Assembly: GCA_022539475.1 (NCBI GenBank)
Contig: VCMS01000651.1
Location: forward strand, 1 to 25,949
DNA from: Gracilaria domingensis
Taxonomy: Eukaryota > Rhodophyta > Florideophyceae > Gracilariales > Gracilariaceae
Reading direction: 5' to 3'
DNA length: 25,949 bases
The position numbers were made by a program, and so were the translations under genes. This document shows, piece by piece, positions 1 through 7,873 of this stretch (the first letter of the stretch is position 1; each line of letters starts with the position of its first letter). The notes under the pieces are model-generated. The model did not search any database. It was not told where the DNA came from and saw only the letters and a list, made by a program, of their open reading frames with translations.

Positions 1-1173
1 TAGATTCGCGCATTATAGAATAGAAAGATCGGCTTTGTTTTAAAAAGAAGATATAAATGCTCCTTTTAGCATGTTGTGCAACTACTGTTAGGAAACTTGA
101 AAGGATTCCGAGATTGCATAGAAAAGTGGTTACAATGCTGTAAAAGCAATCATATCCTTGCCATAGTTTGCATCTATATGATTTCTGCGATTTACGTTTT
201 ATTTTTAACGGTAGGTGGTTTTGTTTTATTGTACGTTTGTTATATGTTTGACATTTTTATCAGACCACCTAATGTTTGGTCCAAAAGAAATACTTCACAG
301 CAAACAAGCTTTCTTATGATAATAATGATTGAACAACTAACATCGTATATATTTTGCCACATATGTTTGTATTAGGTAGAGATCCTAAAAACATAGACTA
401 GCGCTGATAGTGTTCTAATAAAACAAACGCAATATGTCTGTACGAGAGTTCTACCAATGTGACAACCTTTAGCATTGCCATGATTTCATAGGATTTATTA
501 GTCATTTCGGTGCCAGCTCGATGAGCGATCTTTACTGAGTTTTGGTAGTGGGTGTGCAGCAGTAAACACAAAGGCACAAGCTTGAAAGCAACGTAGTCAA
601 ACTCCAGCGGCATCTAGGAGATGCAAACTGTCCCATGGAGAAGGTCGGTGGGTGAAAAGAAAACTAAAAGCTTTCGCAAGAAGATGTTGATGGCTGCGAT
701 AGGAAGATCGCTGATCGTCGACTGAGTGCTTGCCGCCAAGGTGAGTGTCCCTCCATTGATCAATGCATGGGTTTTGGCGGCAAGACGTCACAGCAGCAAA
801 GATCCAATTCACAGCCCCGAATTTCCAATAAATCAGCTTCCTGGTTCGGAAATTCCAATATATCTGAAACCAAAGAGTAGTGCAGTTTAATTTCTAAGCA
901 AAGACTTTTAGAAAAAGGACAAAGGAAAATGGCACTAAATATGACTGAGTACAAATTTTTGGGTGACTTTGACTTTCCGACTTGGTCAAAAATCTAGTCA
1001 CAAATACGGCCTTGGTCTTCCTGAGGCGCAATAACGAGAGAGCCAGGTTATCCTTGTACCCGTCGTAGCTTCAACAGGCAGATCTGCTGCAGATTGGCAA
1101 CTATGATACTTCCGACCCCAAATTGCATCAGCAGCCTTCTACCTCCCTCCGCAACTATACGAACTGAGTTGTC
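1..1173. other. Anonymous AT-rich region without a recognised gene
   Basis: No frame here shows a recognisable domain. The only ORF of note runs on the + strand to the stop at 375, with its first in-frame ATG at 178. It encodes about 65 residues that are mostly hydrophobic and look like one or two membrane segments. Composition is AT-rich and there is no clear start context, so it may be chance. From 400 to 1170 both strands are broken by frequent stops and I see no repeat, RNA gene or domain. Confidence 0.5.
178..375 (+). CDS. Possible small hydrophobic ORF, unrecognised
   Basis: A 65-codon ORF starts at the ATG at 178. The reading frame is open further upstream to about 76 but has no earlier ATG. 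The product begins with a strongly hydrophobic stretch (MISAIYVLFLTVGGF...) compatible with a membrane helix and ends in a polar, Ser/Thr-rich then hydrophobic tail. No family is recognised. AT-rich DNA easily yields such ORFs, so it may not be a gene. Confidence 0.15.
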   Translation: MISAIYVLFLTVGGFVLLYVCYMFDIFIRPPNVWSKRNTSQQTSFLMIIMIEQLTSYIFCHICLY

Positions 1174-1943
1174 CTACTTGCTCAGCAAAACATTAAGGCG
1201 ATACCCTTGCCAAGATGCATCTTCCGCCTCCCCAAACGAATTCGATCTAATAAGCTTCAGCTTTCCGTCCGTCCACCGCTCTATTTCTTGTGCATCATCA
1301 CAAGCCCACCGGAAATAACTCTCCTTTGGCAAATGTTTCATAATCACATGCTTACTCTGCGTGTTCATCATGAGTGTGTCTGCGGTATCTGTACAAAACC
1401 ACACCGGGTGAAAGTTTTCGGCAATCTGTATGATCGCCTTCTTTGCATTATCTCCGTCCAAGTAAATCATGGCCGCCTCTGACACGAACAACCACGGCCC
1501 GCAACTTTCTTCACAGCGTCCATCCACTCAGTATCAACAATGCTGCCAGAAATCATCGTCCTGCGCGCTCCGTCTTCGAAAAACTTGCGTCGCAACGCGA
1601 TCACATCGGGAAGATCGAGATCAAACCACCGCACAGTACCGTTGTCAAGTCGCTCAAAGCGCGTGTTAAGCCCGCATCCAATCTCCACGACGGTGCCAGC
1701 GGGAAAGCGCTCCAAGAACTGCTTTATGTCTTCGTCCATCATAACCGTGCGTACCGCGTTGATTCGGATTGTCTTCCTCACGTTTTCCCACTTGGAGAAG
1801 TCGTAGTTGAGCGAGTTGACGATCTCTACAGCCTTCGGGTCGCGAAGCACGCAGTTGGGCTGCTGCGTCTCTTGTGCTCGCGCCATCAACGGCACTTGTA
1901 ACGTCTCCTGTACGGCGCCGAGCTCGACGGCAATCTTGGTCAT
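1174..1943 (-). pseudogene. LCM/PPM-family SAM-dependent O-methyltransferase, one frameshift
   Basis: Two overlapping minus-strand frames together give a protein of about 255 residues, close to the usual size of the COG3315/PF04072 (leucine carboxyl methyltransferase, TcmP-like) family. The ATG at 1943 begins MTKIAVELGAVQ. The first frame carries the SAM-binding signature VVEIGCGLNTRF followed by RWFDLDLPDVIALRR, both typical of the family, and then DTEWMDAVKK. Near 1490-1505 the frame must change by one base to continue as GPWLFVSEAAMIYLDGD, then ESYFRWACDDAQEIERW, to the TAG at 1174-1176. The family methylates small acids or protein C-terminal carboxylates with S-adenosylmethionine; the substrate here cannot be told. 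The single frameshift means either a recent pseudogene or a sequencing error in an otherwise intact gene. No intron signal was needed. Confidence 0.85.
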
Positions 1944-2362
1944 GGCCTATCCGTAAGGAAGCTCTGCGCCTCAGTGCAAATCAACCCAAATTTGACTTGT
2001 ATGCGAACTAGGTCGCGAAGCACGAGCTGAAAGCTGAAGATACATGCGTACAACGGCAATGTTCACTTCAATGAAGTTCATCTCCCAAATGAGTCGGCGA
2101 GATGTCGGCTGAGATGCCAACGTGTGGTGATTGTGTGAGGAAAGCCCTGACGCCACCTTACTTGTTATGAATTGATTGCCGCAAATCAATTTATTGAATT
2201 TGGGACTTCTACTTAGGCTAGAATTTGGATTTGCTGGAATTATTGTGGTGGAAATAATGGTTGTTATATCTACAATGAGTATTGTTAATAAGTAGAAGTT
2301 TATTGTAGTTACTGCTAATGTTTATCTACACTACAGTGCTTCTACTATAGTTCTTAGAGCAT
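1944..2362. other. Intergenic region
   Basis: It holds the presumed upstream region of the minus-strand methyltransferase (1944 to about 2100). An AT-rich stretch follows with several TA-rich direct and inverted short repeats (for example around 2280-2350). I see no coding sequence. The right part may belong to the transposon-like leader that follows. Confidence 0.4.
2087..2094 (-). promoter_or_regulatory. Initiator-like motif upstream of the methyltransferase
   Basis: Reading the minus strand, ACTCATTT lies about 145 bases before the methyltransferase ATG. It resembles the oomycete initiator consensus (GCTCATT followed by pyrimidines). The match is short, and the flanking T-rich element expected downstream is weak, so this is a tentative transcription start site. 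Confidence 0.25.
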
Positions 2363-2370
2363 TATATAAA
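2363..2370 (+). promoter_or_regulatory. TATA box-like sequence
   Basis: TATATAAA lies about 260 bases before the hydrophilic ORF that starts near 2633. It sits just before a CT-rich stretch and a perfect hairpin, which suits a core promoter of an LTR or gene. TATA boxes are rare in ordinary oomycete promoters, which slightly favours a transposon origin. Confidence 0.35.
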
Positions 2371-2404
2371 CTGTTCTTGTCGCCGGCCTTTGCGCTCTCT
2401 CTCT

Positions 2405-2428
2405 TCCCGCTTCAAGTGCAAAGCGGGA
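2405..2428 (+). other. Perfect hairpin, 8-bp arms, 8-nt loop
   Basis: TCCCGCTT and AAGCGGGA pair perfectly around CAAGTGCA. It lies 35 bases downstream of the TATA box and would therefore fall near the 5' end of the RNA if that promoter is used. Confidence 0.6.
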
Positions 2429-2632
2429 TCGAGTGCCTCAAAGAGCCTCCCCCGACAAGACACTCTTTCCTGAAACAATACCAGAACTCAGTTGTCCGTA
2501 GACTTCTGAGTGCATCTGAAAATTGTTCAAAAATCTGAAAGTCCAAAAATAAGTCCAAAATCTGAAAATAATCAGTAAGTTTTAAACATTTGACAACAAA
2601 ACTTTCAGAAAAACTTTCCAGATTGCTACAAT

Positions 2633-3106
2633 TTGGTAGCATCGCTTTACAATACTAACATTTTTACAGTGACTAAATCTGCTGACAGTAAAACTGGAAA
2701 ACAGTCCGACGTGGACAAAGTTGAACACGTGGACACCAAGGACAAGAAGACGGGCAATAACGACGCACTAAGTGGAACACGTCATCCGTCGAATTCAACC
2801 AATAAAGAGCCGAATTTGTCGACTAATCAAATTTCACTACGTGACCAGAACGACACCAATAACACGTTGCCAAGTGGAGAGCAAGTTCTGTTATTCAGAC
2901 TGTTTCCGCACATTCTTCTTCATCCAATCAGAAATCGACAGTTGTCGGCTGTAAGCCTTCCGTGTCCACGTTCCTACGTGGCGGGACGCTCAAGCAGGTT
3001 TTTAAGAAATTGCCACGTCCAATCAGAGCACCGCTGTTAACGAGAAATCAGAGCGGTTACTTACGGACTGACGAGGATACTTACGCTCCGCTGACAACGC
3101 GTCACC
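2633..3106 (+). pseudogene. Hydrophilic ORF fragment, frameshifted and truncated by the LTR
   Basis: The first frame (2633 to about 2880) encodes a very polar stretch rich in Lys, Asp, Asn and Thr (SKTGKQSDVDKVEHVDTKDK...). After a one-base shift near 2880-2890 the coding look continues in another frame as SSVIQTVSAHSSSSNQKS, then FLRGGTLKQVFKKLPRP, and on to RTDEDTYAPLTTRHL. That frame runs straight into the retrotransposon LTR at 3107. There is no in-frame ATG at the start. I recognise no family; a gag-like or disordered N-terminal region would fit. Its continuation is not found beyond the right LTR. Confidence 0.35.
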
Positions 3107-3656
3107 TTTGTGGTGCAAAACCCTCGACGGGAAAACAACAAGCCGCGTCGCGAACGAGCACCTCAGGGTGTTCAGGCCCTGCTCCCTGTGAAGGGCAGTC
3201 GAGCGGCAGAACCCTCCGATAGGGCCAACACGAGCCGGGTGTAAATCCGGGTGGCCCCGATCTGGGCGTGCAGTCGGAGGTAGAAGGGGTAGAATCGGCG
3301 TAGGTATCCGGATGGTTCCGGCGAGCCACAGCGAGTGGGGGTATCCAGCCCAACGGTATGGGACGACAAAAGATCAACAAACGAGCCGCACTGCGGAGCA
3401 CTGACTCGCGATAAGCGGGAAAACTCCCGAGACAAATAAAACAAACCTACAATGTAGGGCAGAGTAGCGAAAGCCGTAAGACGGAAATGAAAACAATAAA
3501 ATAGATACGGAAAGTGCCGTGACGACGGATTAGTACTCCTCAGGGACGGAGGTTGGTTGATCAGCCCGGAATTGCGGCGGTATTCCCCAGGATGGGGCTG
3601 GTGACCGTGCGCAAGCGGCAAGAAGATCAGAGCCAAAGGCCTCGTTGAGGTTTACT
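3107..3656 (-). repeat. 3' LTR of the gypsy element
   Basis: It is a direct repeat of 14294-14841. By eye I count about six substitutions and two single-base indels, roughly 98.5 percent identity. Shared edges are TTTGTGGTG on the left and GGTTTACT on the right. In element orientation the LTR therefore begins AGTAAACC and ends CACCACAAA, so the usual TG start is not clear. The purine stretch just before it in element orientation (ACGGGA) is a weak polypurine tract. It contains several short hairpins, such as CCCTCCGATAGGG. Confidence 0.95.
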
Positions 3657-3664
3657 TCCCGTAC

Positions 3665-3686
3665 AGTGGCGGCAAGTGCCGCCACT
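3665..3686 (+). other. Perfect hairpin, 10-bp arms, 2-nt centre
   Basis: AGTGGCGGCA and TGCCGCCACT are exact inverted repeats separated by AG. It lies eight bases inside the 3' LTR edge, where the polypurine tract and second-strand priming would be expected. Confidence 0.8.
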
Positions 3687-3763
3687 TATATACGGCACTT
3701 GAAAATATCAATTAAAATATCTAACTATCCGGCGCTGCCGGCCAATACACTACAGGTGTGCAA

Positions 3764-3783
3764 CCGTGGCAGGCTTGCCACGG
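3764..3783 (+). other. Perfect hairpin, 8-bp arms, 4-nt loop
   Basis: CCGTGGCA and TGCCACGG are exact inverted repeats around GGCT. Short GTGC/GCAC repeats outside could extend the stem with a bulge. Confidence 0.75.
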
Positions 3784-3965
3784 CGCACCCGCTATCGGGC
3801 CAACTTGGCACACGTGTGCAGAAATACTACCCTTCCTAGGCATAACCCAAAATAGGGCACTACCCCAGTAGCCTCTCATAACCTGAGGTGTCGAAGCCGA
3901 TGACGGATCAACAAACTATGAAAAACACCTCGGTGCATCCCCACAAAAGGGCGTTTTGCTCTACA

Positions 3966-3980
3966 TCTCCCCCTTCTCAG
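3966..3980 (-). repeat. Recurrent polypurine motif, copy 1
   Basis: In element sense this reads CTGAGAAGGGGGAGA. The same 15-mer occurs at 5943-5957, and a variant (CTGAGGAGGGGGAGG) occurs twice, at 7742-7756 and 10918-10932. It lies 310 bases from the 3' LTR. A purine run of this kind could act as an additional polypurine primer site; that role is inference. Confidence 0.6.
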
Positions 3981-4018
3981 GCTGAGACACCGACTCCGTC
4001 GGCTCGATACGCCTCGCG

Positions 4019-5816
4019 ATGGAGGTATATAAGGAAGTCTCCCAAGACGGGTCTGCCGAGAACTGTTCGGAGCCACCAACACCTCCGGTGTCAGTAGCGA
4101 ACCTCGTCATCTCGAGCCCTCCCGCGATGTCCAACGCACCGAACGGCCCTCCGTCCTCGACGGCACGCATGCAAGTATCGAACCCGCCGTTCCGGTCTGT
4201 TCCTCTCCCGCAGTCGGCGGCTGCCTCCCAGCCGGGTTCTTCCGGACAAGATCACGCTCCAGCCCAGGCTGGTCCCGCGCCCGTGTGGGATTGGTTCAAC
4301 GCCGAGATGCCAGCTACGCTGGGTGGATGGCCTACCGCAGGCGCGTTACGCATCCGGGATCCGCACCGGCACAGTTTCCTTTTTGCCCAGGCTCCCTGGT
4401 TTGACGCCGAAGCCGTTCGGGATACGGAGCTCGTCGACTCGTACGCTGTCGACGGTCAACTCCCTGGTGGGCTTCCTGCTGACGTTACCCGTTCATGGGA
4501 CTGGATCGCCCGCGTTGCGGTTATACCGAGCTGCCTGTTTGTAGGTCGAAACGAGACGAGACAATTCGCTCGCAATGAGATGGCCCGCATTGGGTACGCG
4601 CGACACTTCCGAGCTCCGAACGAACATCCGGTGCCGGCACAGTACCAGTAAGATGTGGCACGTTACCGAACTTTCGGCGAGGTCGGCTACGGCGACCATC
4701 TAGCCAACGCGTTGGACGAAATTGACCGATATTCGGATACCGTTCAGCCGCAGCAGGAGTTGATCCTGTGGGCGCGGCCGATCCTTCGCGCCGAGTTCCG
4801 GTTCCTTCGCCGTCCTGGACGGTCTCAATTTCATGAAGGCCTCCGCTTCGAGAGGAAATGGCGCTCCCGCTTCGGGGTACTGGTGCCGTACCAGTGCACG
4901 GAGGTGGAACGCATTGCGCGTCATTCCCATACTGGGCGATACCTGCCGCTGCCGTCATTCTGGCCTGCGGTCGAAGTCCCACGAGGGTGTCACGTAGAGC
5001 TACCGCCCTGCCTAACTTACATAGGCTCGTACTTCATGAATGATCCGCCTCGCGGCCTGTGGAGCATCCTGGCAACAGAATGGACCGTCCGCGTTGCGGC
5101 TTTCCTCCTCATCGAGGCATATGACTCATACCGAGTTTGGTTCATCCCGGAACTCATCCGGCAAGCGATCCGAGCGTTGGATCTCTCCGAAGTGCTCGGC
5201 TCGGTCCGCAATGCGCGCGAAGCCACCGCGTTGGTGGACGTCATTGACCAGATTGACTGGAATGAGGTGCCTGCTAGTCAGGTTTCCGACGGGGTCCGTC
5301 GGCAGTCGGACCGTTCTCCCGGACGGAACGTCAACGCCGGCGACTTCGTATACTTTGACCCATGGATTTGGGAGGTAATTGGTCCCGCTGAGGCGGCTGG
5401 TCGCCGCGAGAGGAGCGATATATCCGGAAGGGCACCCGCGTGGGTTCGTATACGTCGACGATGACGGTGATGACCCTGCAGAGGGAGGAAGTCCCATGGA
5501 TGAGGGGAGCCCAGTGGGGGTTGCCTCGGAGCCCGACGCTACGGGAGATGACGACGAAGTCGTGATCGTTGACCCGCCCGCTGTAGCGGCTCCCGCTCCG
5601 ACCGGCCCGTGGGCTCAGGATGTAGCATCCGCCGTGGGCGGCAGTTCTTCTCTCACTCCGCGAGCGGCGGTCATTCGCGACTTCCTTCGAGGCGTGGGAG
5701 TGGCCGTTCCCGATACGGCGACCGACGAGTCGGAGTTGCAGGCAATAGCGGCACAGCGCTTCTCCGGGGCTCCCGGTAGTGGGGGCACCCCAGGTGCTGG
5801 ACCGTCCGGCGCGTAA
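4019..5816 (+). pseudogene. Antisense ORF of the retrotransposon, unknown function, one stop and one frameshift
   Basis: On the strand opposite gag-pol a long coding region starts at the ATG at 4019 and has three parts. The first 210 codons have a Pro/Ser-rich start, then a globular-looking region with WDWFNAEMPATLGGWPTAG and LPADVTRSWDWIARVAV. After a single in-frame TAA (4649-4651) the same frame runs to 5464 (269 codons: RPILRAEFRFLRR, CLTYIGSYFMNDPPRGLW, NAGDFVYFDPWIWEV). A frameshift near 5400-5425 leads into a last part in the next frame to 5816, rich in Asp, Ala, Pro and Gly (DDDGDDPAEGGS). The combined length is near 600 residues, rich in Trp, Arg and acidic residues, with no domain I recognise. 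Antisense ORFs at this position are known from plant Tat-lineage gypsy elements such as Grande and Retand. Homology to those is not claimed. It cannot be a shadow of pol, because pol ends at 6326. Confidence 0.7.
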
Positions 5817-5942
5817 TTTTCCGGCTCGAGATCCCTGACGGCTGTAGTAGTCCGTAGTAGACCCTGATGATGAGGGGCGAACTCAATAGTTAGAGGTAAA
5901 CTTCACCAGCCCTGCTGGCTTGGCCCACATTTTTCTTCCTGT

Positions 5943-5957
5943 TCTCCCCCTTCTCAG
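5943..5957 (-). repeat. Recurrent polypurine motif, copy 2
   Basis: This is identical over 15 bases to 3966-3980 (element sense CTGAGAAGGGGGAGA). It falls between the converging ends of the polyprotein and the antisense ORF. Confidence 0.6.
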
Positions 5958-6128
5958 TGGGCAATACCTCGTTTGAGGCTGTTGCGAATGGCCCACAAGA
6001 GAGGGGTAACTTTCCGCACAAGCGGCTGTAGCGATAAAACTTCTTAGTCTTCCTTCCAGTTTCCTGGCTTCTTCTCCTTCTTCTTAGGCTTCTTTCTTCT
6101 TTATCTTCTTCTCCACTGTAAGTGGCTT

Positions 6129-6300
6129 CCGCATTTCGCGGCATGTTTGTTCAGCGAAAAGCTGTCCGCTTAGAGCGGCCTGGTCCGCCTGAGGCGGCTA
6201 AGTGATCTCGAGTTAACCTCAAGTTGCATCCGCTTGACGCGGCATATTCTTGCGTAATGCAATACTGTCCGCATGAGGCGGCATATTCCGTCTGGGACGG
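6129..6300 (+). repeat. Cluster of six short GC hairpins (CCGC-N3-5-GCGG)
   Basis: Six short inverted repeats lie within 172 bases: 6129-6141, 6166-6178, 6185-6197, 6230-6242, 6269-6281 and 6288-6300. Five have CCGC...GCGG arms around a 5-base middle, and the sixth is CCGTC-TGG-GACGG. Flanks recur too: two copies are preceded by CTGT, and two are followed by CATATT. The shared flanks mark them as copies of one motif. They sit just downstream of the polyprotein stop in element orientation. Confidence 0.7.
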
Positions 6301-6325
6301 CTGTGCTCAATAGAGACGTGGGTGG

Positions 6326-6682
6326 TCAACCCACTTGGGCCTTGTCCAGCGTAGCCGGTATCGGTGTCCGTGTGCGACGGTGGTACTGCAAGACCTTCGA
6401 GCGAGGCAAGTGCTCAATGGGCTCGTGCGTATCCTCTGAAGAGGCGTAGCCGTACCAACGGACTCGATACAGTAGTTCCCCGTCAGGGGCGTAGCCGTGA
6501 CTTATCAGACGGTCAATGACATACTCCTCATCGAGGACCTTCCGCGCAGGATGCGGCTTTGTCGATGTATCCTCTCTCGAGGTGTCGTTGTTACCTCTCC
6601 CGTCGTGGGCTTCATTGGTTACTTTCGGCTTCCGTCTGACGGCAAGACATCCTGTACGCCAGGCGAGAGCCATTTTGACCAT
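6326..6682 (-). CDS. C-terminal chromodomain of the gypsy polyprotein
   Basis: This open frame encodes a polar linker followed by a chromodomain: LDEEYVIDRLISHGY, LLYRVRWYGY, EDTHEPIEHLPRSKVLQYHRR. The aromatic cage-type pattern (YVIDRL, then YRVRWYGY, then a Glu-Pro motif) is characteristic, with His in place of the usual Trp in the E-D-T-W-E-P motif. Chromodomains on gypsy integrases are thought to steer insertion to particular chromatin. The stop at 6324-6326 ends the polyprotein. The frame is not continuous with the integrase, which ends at 7874. Confidence 0.9.
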   Translation of the reverse strand: MVKMALAWRTGCLAVRRKPKVTNEAHDGRGNNDTSREDTSTKPHPARKVLDEEYVIDRLISHGYAPDGELLYRVRWYGYASSEDTHEPIEHLPRSKVLQYHRRTRTPIPATLDKAQVG

Positions 6683-6888
6683 GGTGTTTCCATGTCATTC
6701 CGGCTTCCAGAGTTCTGGCTTTCCTTCCTGTATTGTCGGGCTGTTACCGAGCTTCGGTGTTCTCGAATAGCGAGCTTCCGGCGTTCCGGCAAGATCTCCC
6801 GAGTGAGGGGTGAACGGTTCCGCAATGCGGAAATCCGTGCCAGCCTGTCGCGATGGTCGTTGCTGCACGTGCCTCGCCAGGCGACGCC

Positions 6889-6908
6889 TTGCAAGCATTT
6901 GCTTGCAA
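6889..6908 (+). other. Perfect hairpin, 8-bp arms, 4-nt loop
   Basis: TTGCAAGC and GCTTGCAA pair exactly around ATTT. Neighbouring short hairpins (TCGCCAGGCGA just upstream; TTCCGCAATGCGGAA near 6820) make this part of the element unusually rich in dyads. Confidence 0.7.
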
Positions 6909-7741
6909 ACCTCCTCCAGGTGGGGCCTGCGCGTGGCACGGGCCCCTCTGCGTGCCGAAGCTCCTCCCCTTCGGAATTTCGTTTCCGGCGGCCGCAAGCC
7001 TTACAGCGGCACGTGCCCGGCTTCGTGTGTTTCACCCTCCACTGGAGGGCGGTCGCCGGCAAAGGCCAGACACTGGCGCACGCGTGCTTCGCAAGAGACC
7101 CTTTTCCGGCGTGTGTGGCCTGTTAGATGGCCACAGCCTACTTCTTGTGGCGTCCTCGTGTGCGGCGGTTTGCCTCGTCATGCTCTCCTGGTGTCAATCG
7201 TGCTCACTACTCGATTGCCTCTAATAATAATCTTTCCCCTCTATTCGGAGTTCTGCCGTAACAACACGGTCTTTTGGACAGGCTTCTTTTTCCGGTTTCC
7301 GGTCTTTTTGCGCGAGTGGCGCTGCCGCTGCCGGGCTCCGACTGCGGCCGCCTCTACTTGCGCGCGATGATCGTTTGACTGTTCTTGCGGTGGTGTAAGC
7401 CACCCTCTTATTTCCCGGCTACCGGGTTCTCACGTGCCAGGCTCTTGTCACGCTCTGTGCTCGGCCGTCTCCTCAGTGCTATCCGGCGGGCCCGGCGACT
7501 TGCCCTCTTGACAGCAGCTACTCCTGGAGACTCCGTTTCTTTCCCCGCGTTCTCCAGCTTCGTGCTCCACCGAAGTGTGCGTTCCTCTTTACTCCGCGAT
7601 AACTGCGCGTTTCTCGCTTCTTCCGAATCTTCCTGTACGTCGCGCGTCCGCGTGCTTTCACCACGACTTGCGTGCGGCCCGGAGGCCTGCAAAGGCACTT
7701 CCGTCGACGACGGCGACAACGAATCGAGCGACTTACCTCCT

Positions 7742-7756
7742 CCTCCCCCTCCTCAG
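7742..7756 (-). repeat. Recurrent polypurine motif, copy 3
   Basis: In element sense it reads CTGAGGAGGGGGAGG, identical to 10918-10932 and two substitutions from copies 1 and 2. It is followed on the + strand by GTTGGAG, which can fold back on the CTCC of the motif. Confidence 0.6.
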
Positions 7757-7873
7757 TTGGAGCGTCGGGTGTGGTGAGTATCCCCTGAGGGCCAGTATCC
7801 GCGTGTGACATGTGCGGCGTTCGAGACTGGCGGGTTAGCTTCCGGCTTTGCCGGCAAATCAGCAAGTCCGCGG

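Larger units (their letters stand above)
2195..3106 (+). mobile_element. Possible truncated retroelement leader plus first ORF
   Basis: A TATA box (2363-2370), a hairpin (2405-2428), a long AT-rich leader, a CTACA end near 2620-2626 followed almost at once by TTTGGTAGCATCG (TGG-starting, primer-site-like), and then a hydrophilic ORF are laid out like an LTR, primer site and gag start. The second LTR and pol are missing because the sequence stops at the gypsy LTR at 3107. No domain identifies the element. It could equally be the promoter and first exon of a host gene. Confidence 0.3.
3657..4018. other. Hairpin-rich segment between the 3' LTR and the antisense ORF
   Basis: No convincing coding frame is seen. 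It holds two strong perfect hairpins (3665-3686 and 3764-3783), a CACACGTGTG palindrome near 3810, and one copy of a 15-base polypurine/polypyrimidine motif (3966-3980). It could serve as 3' UTR for the gag-pol RNA and as promoter or leader for the + strand ORF beginning at 4019. Confidence 0.5.
5817..6325. other. Non-coding segment between the ends of the two convergent ORFs
   Basis: It lies between the end of the + strand antisense ORF and the stop codon of the minus-strand polyprotein, so the two coding regions converge here. It contains the second copy of the 15-base polypurine motif (5943-5957), TTCTTC-rich low-complexity sequence around 6050-6115, and a cluster of six CCGC hairpins (6129-6300). 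No coding frame is supported. Confidence 0.55.
6683..7873 (-). pseudogene. Decayed linker between integrase and chromodomain
   Basis: About 1.2 kb separates the integrase stop from the chromodomain frame. Minus-strand frames here are short, overlapping and rich in Arg, Ser, Thr and Glu (for example TEEGEEEVSRS near 7730 and KTKPGT-like basic stretches near 7050). This fits a disordered basic linker broken by frameshifts. Several perfect hairpins occur, including 6889-6908. The long + strand frames at 6497-7370 have Cys/Arg-rich, improbable compositions and are not annotated. Confidence 0.5.

Noticed and set aside
3172..3636. Minus-strand frame in the left LTR, repeated in the right LTR
   Set aside because: The frame lies wholly in LTR sequence, is shared because the LTRs are copies, and has no domain.
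6129..6300. Hairpins as bacterial-type terminators
   Set aside because: There is no T-run after the stems, and the context is a eukaryotic retrotransposon.
6497..7370. Long + strand frames opposite the integrase-chromodomain linker
   Set aside because: Their composition is Cys/Arg/Ser-rich and unlike protein. They overlap the chromodomain frame and have no supporting motifs, unlike the antisense ORF at 4019-5816.
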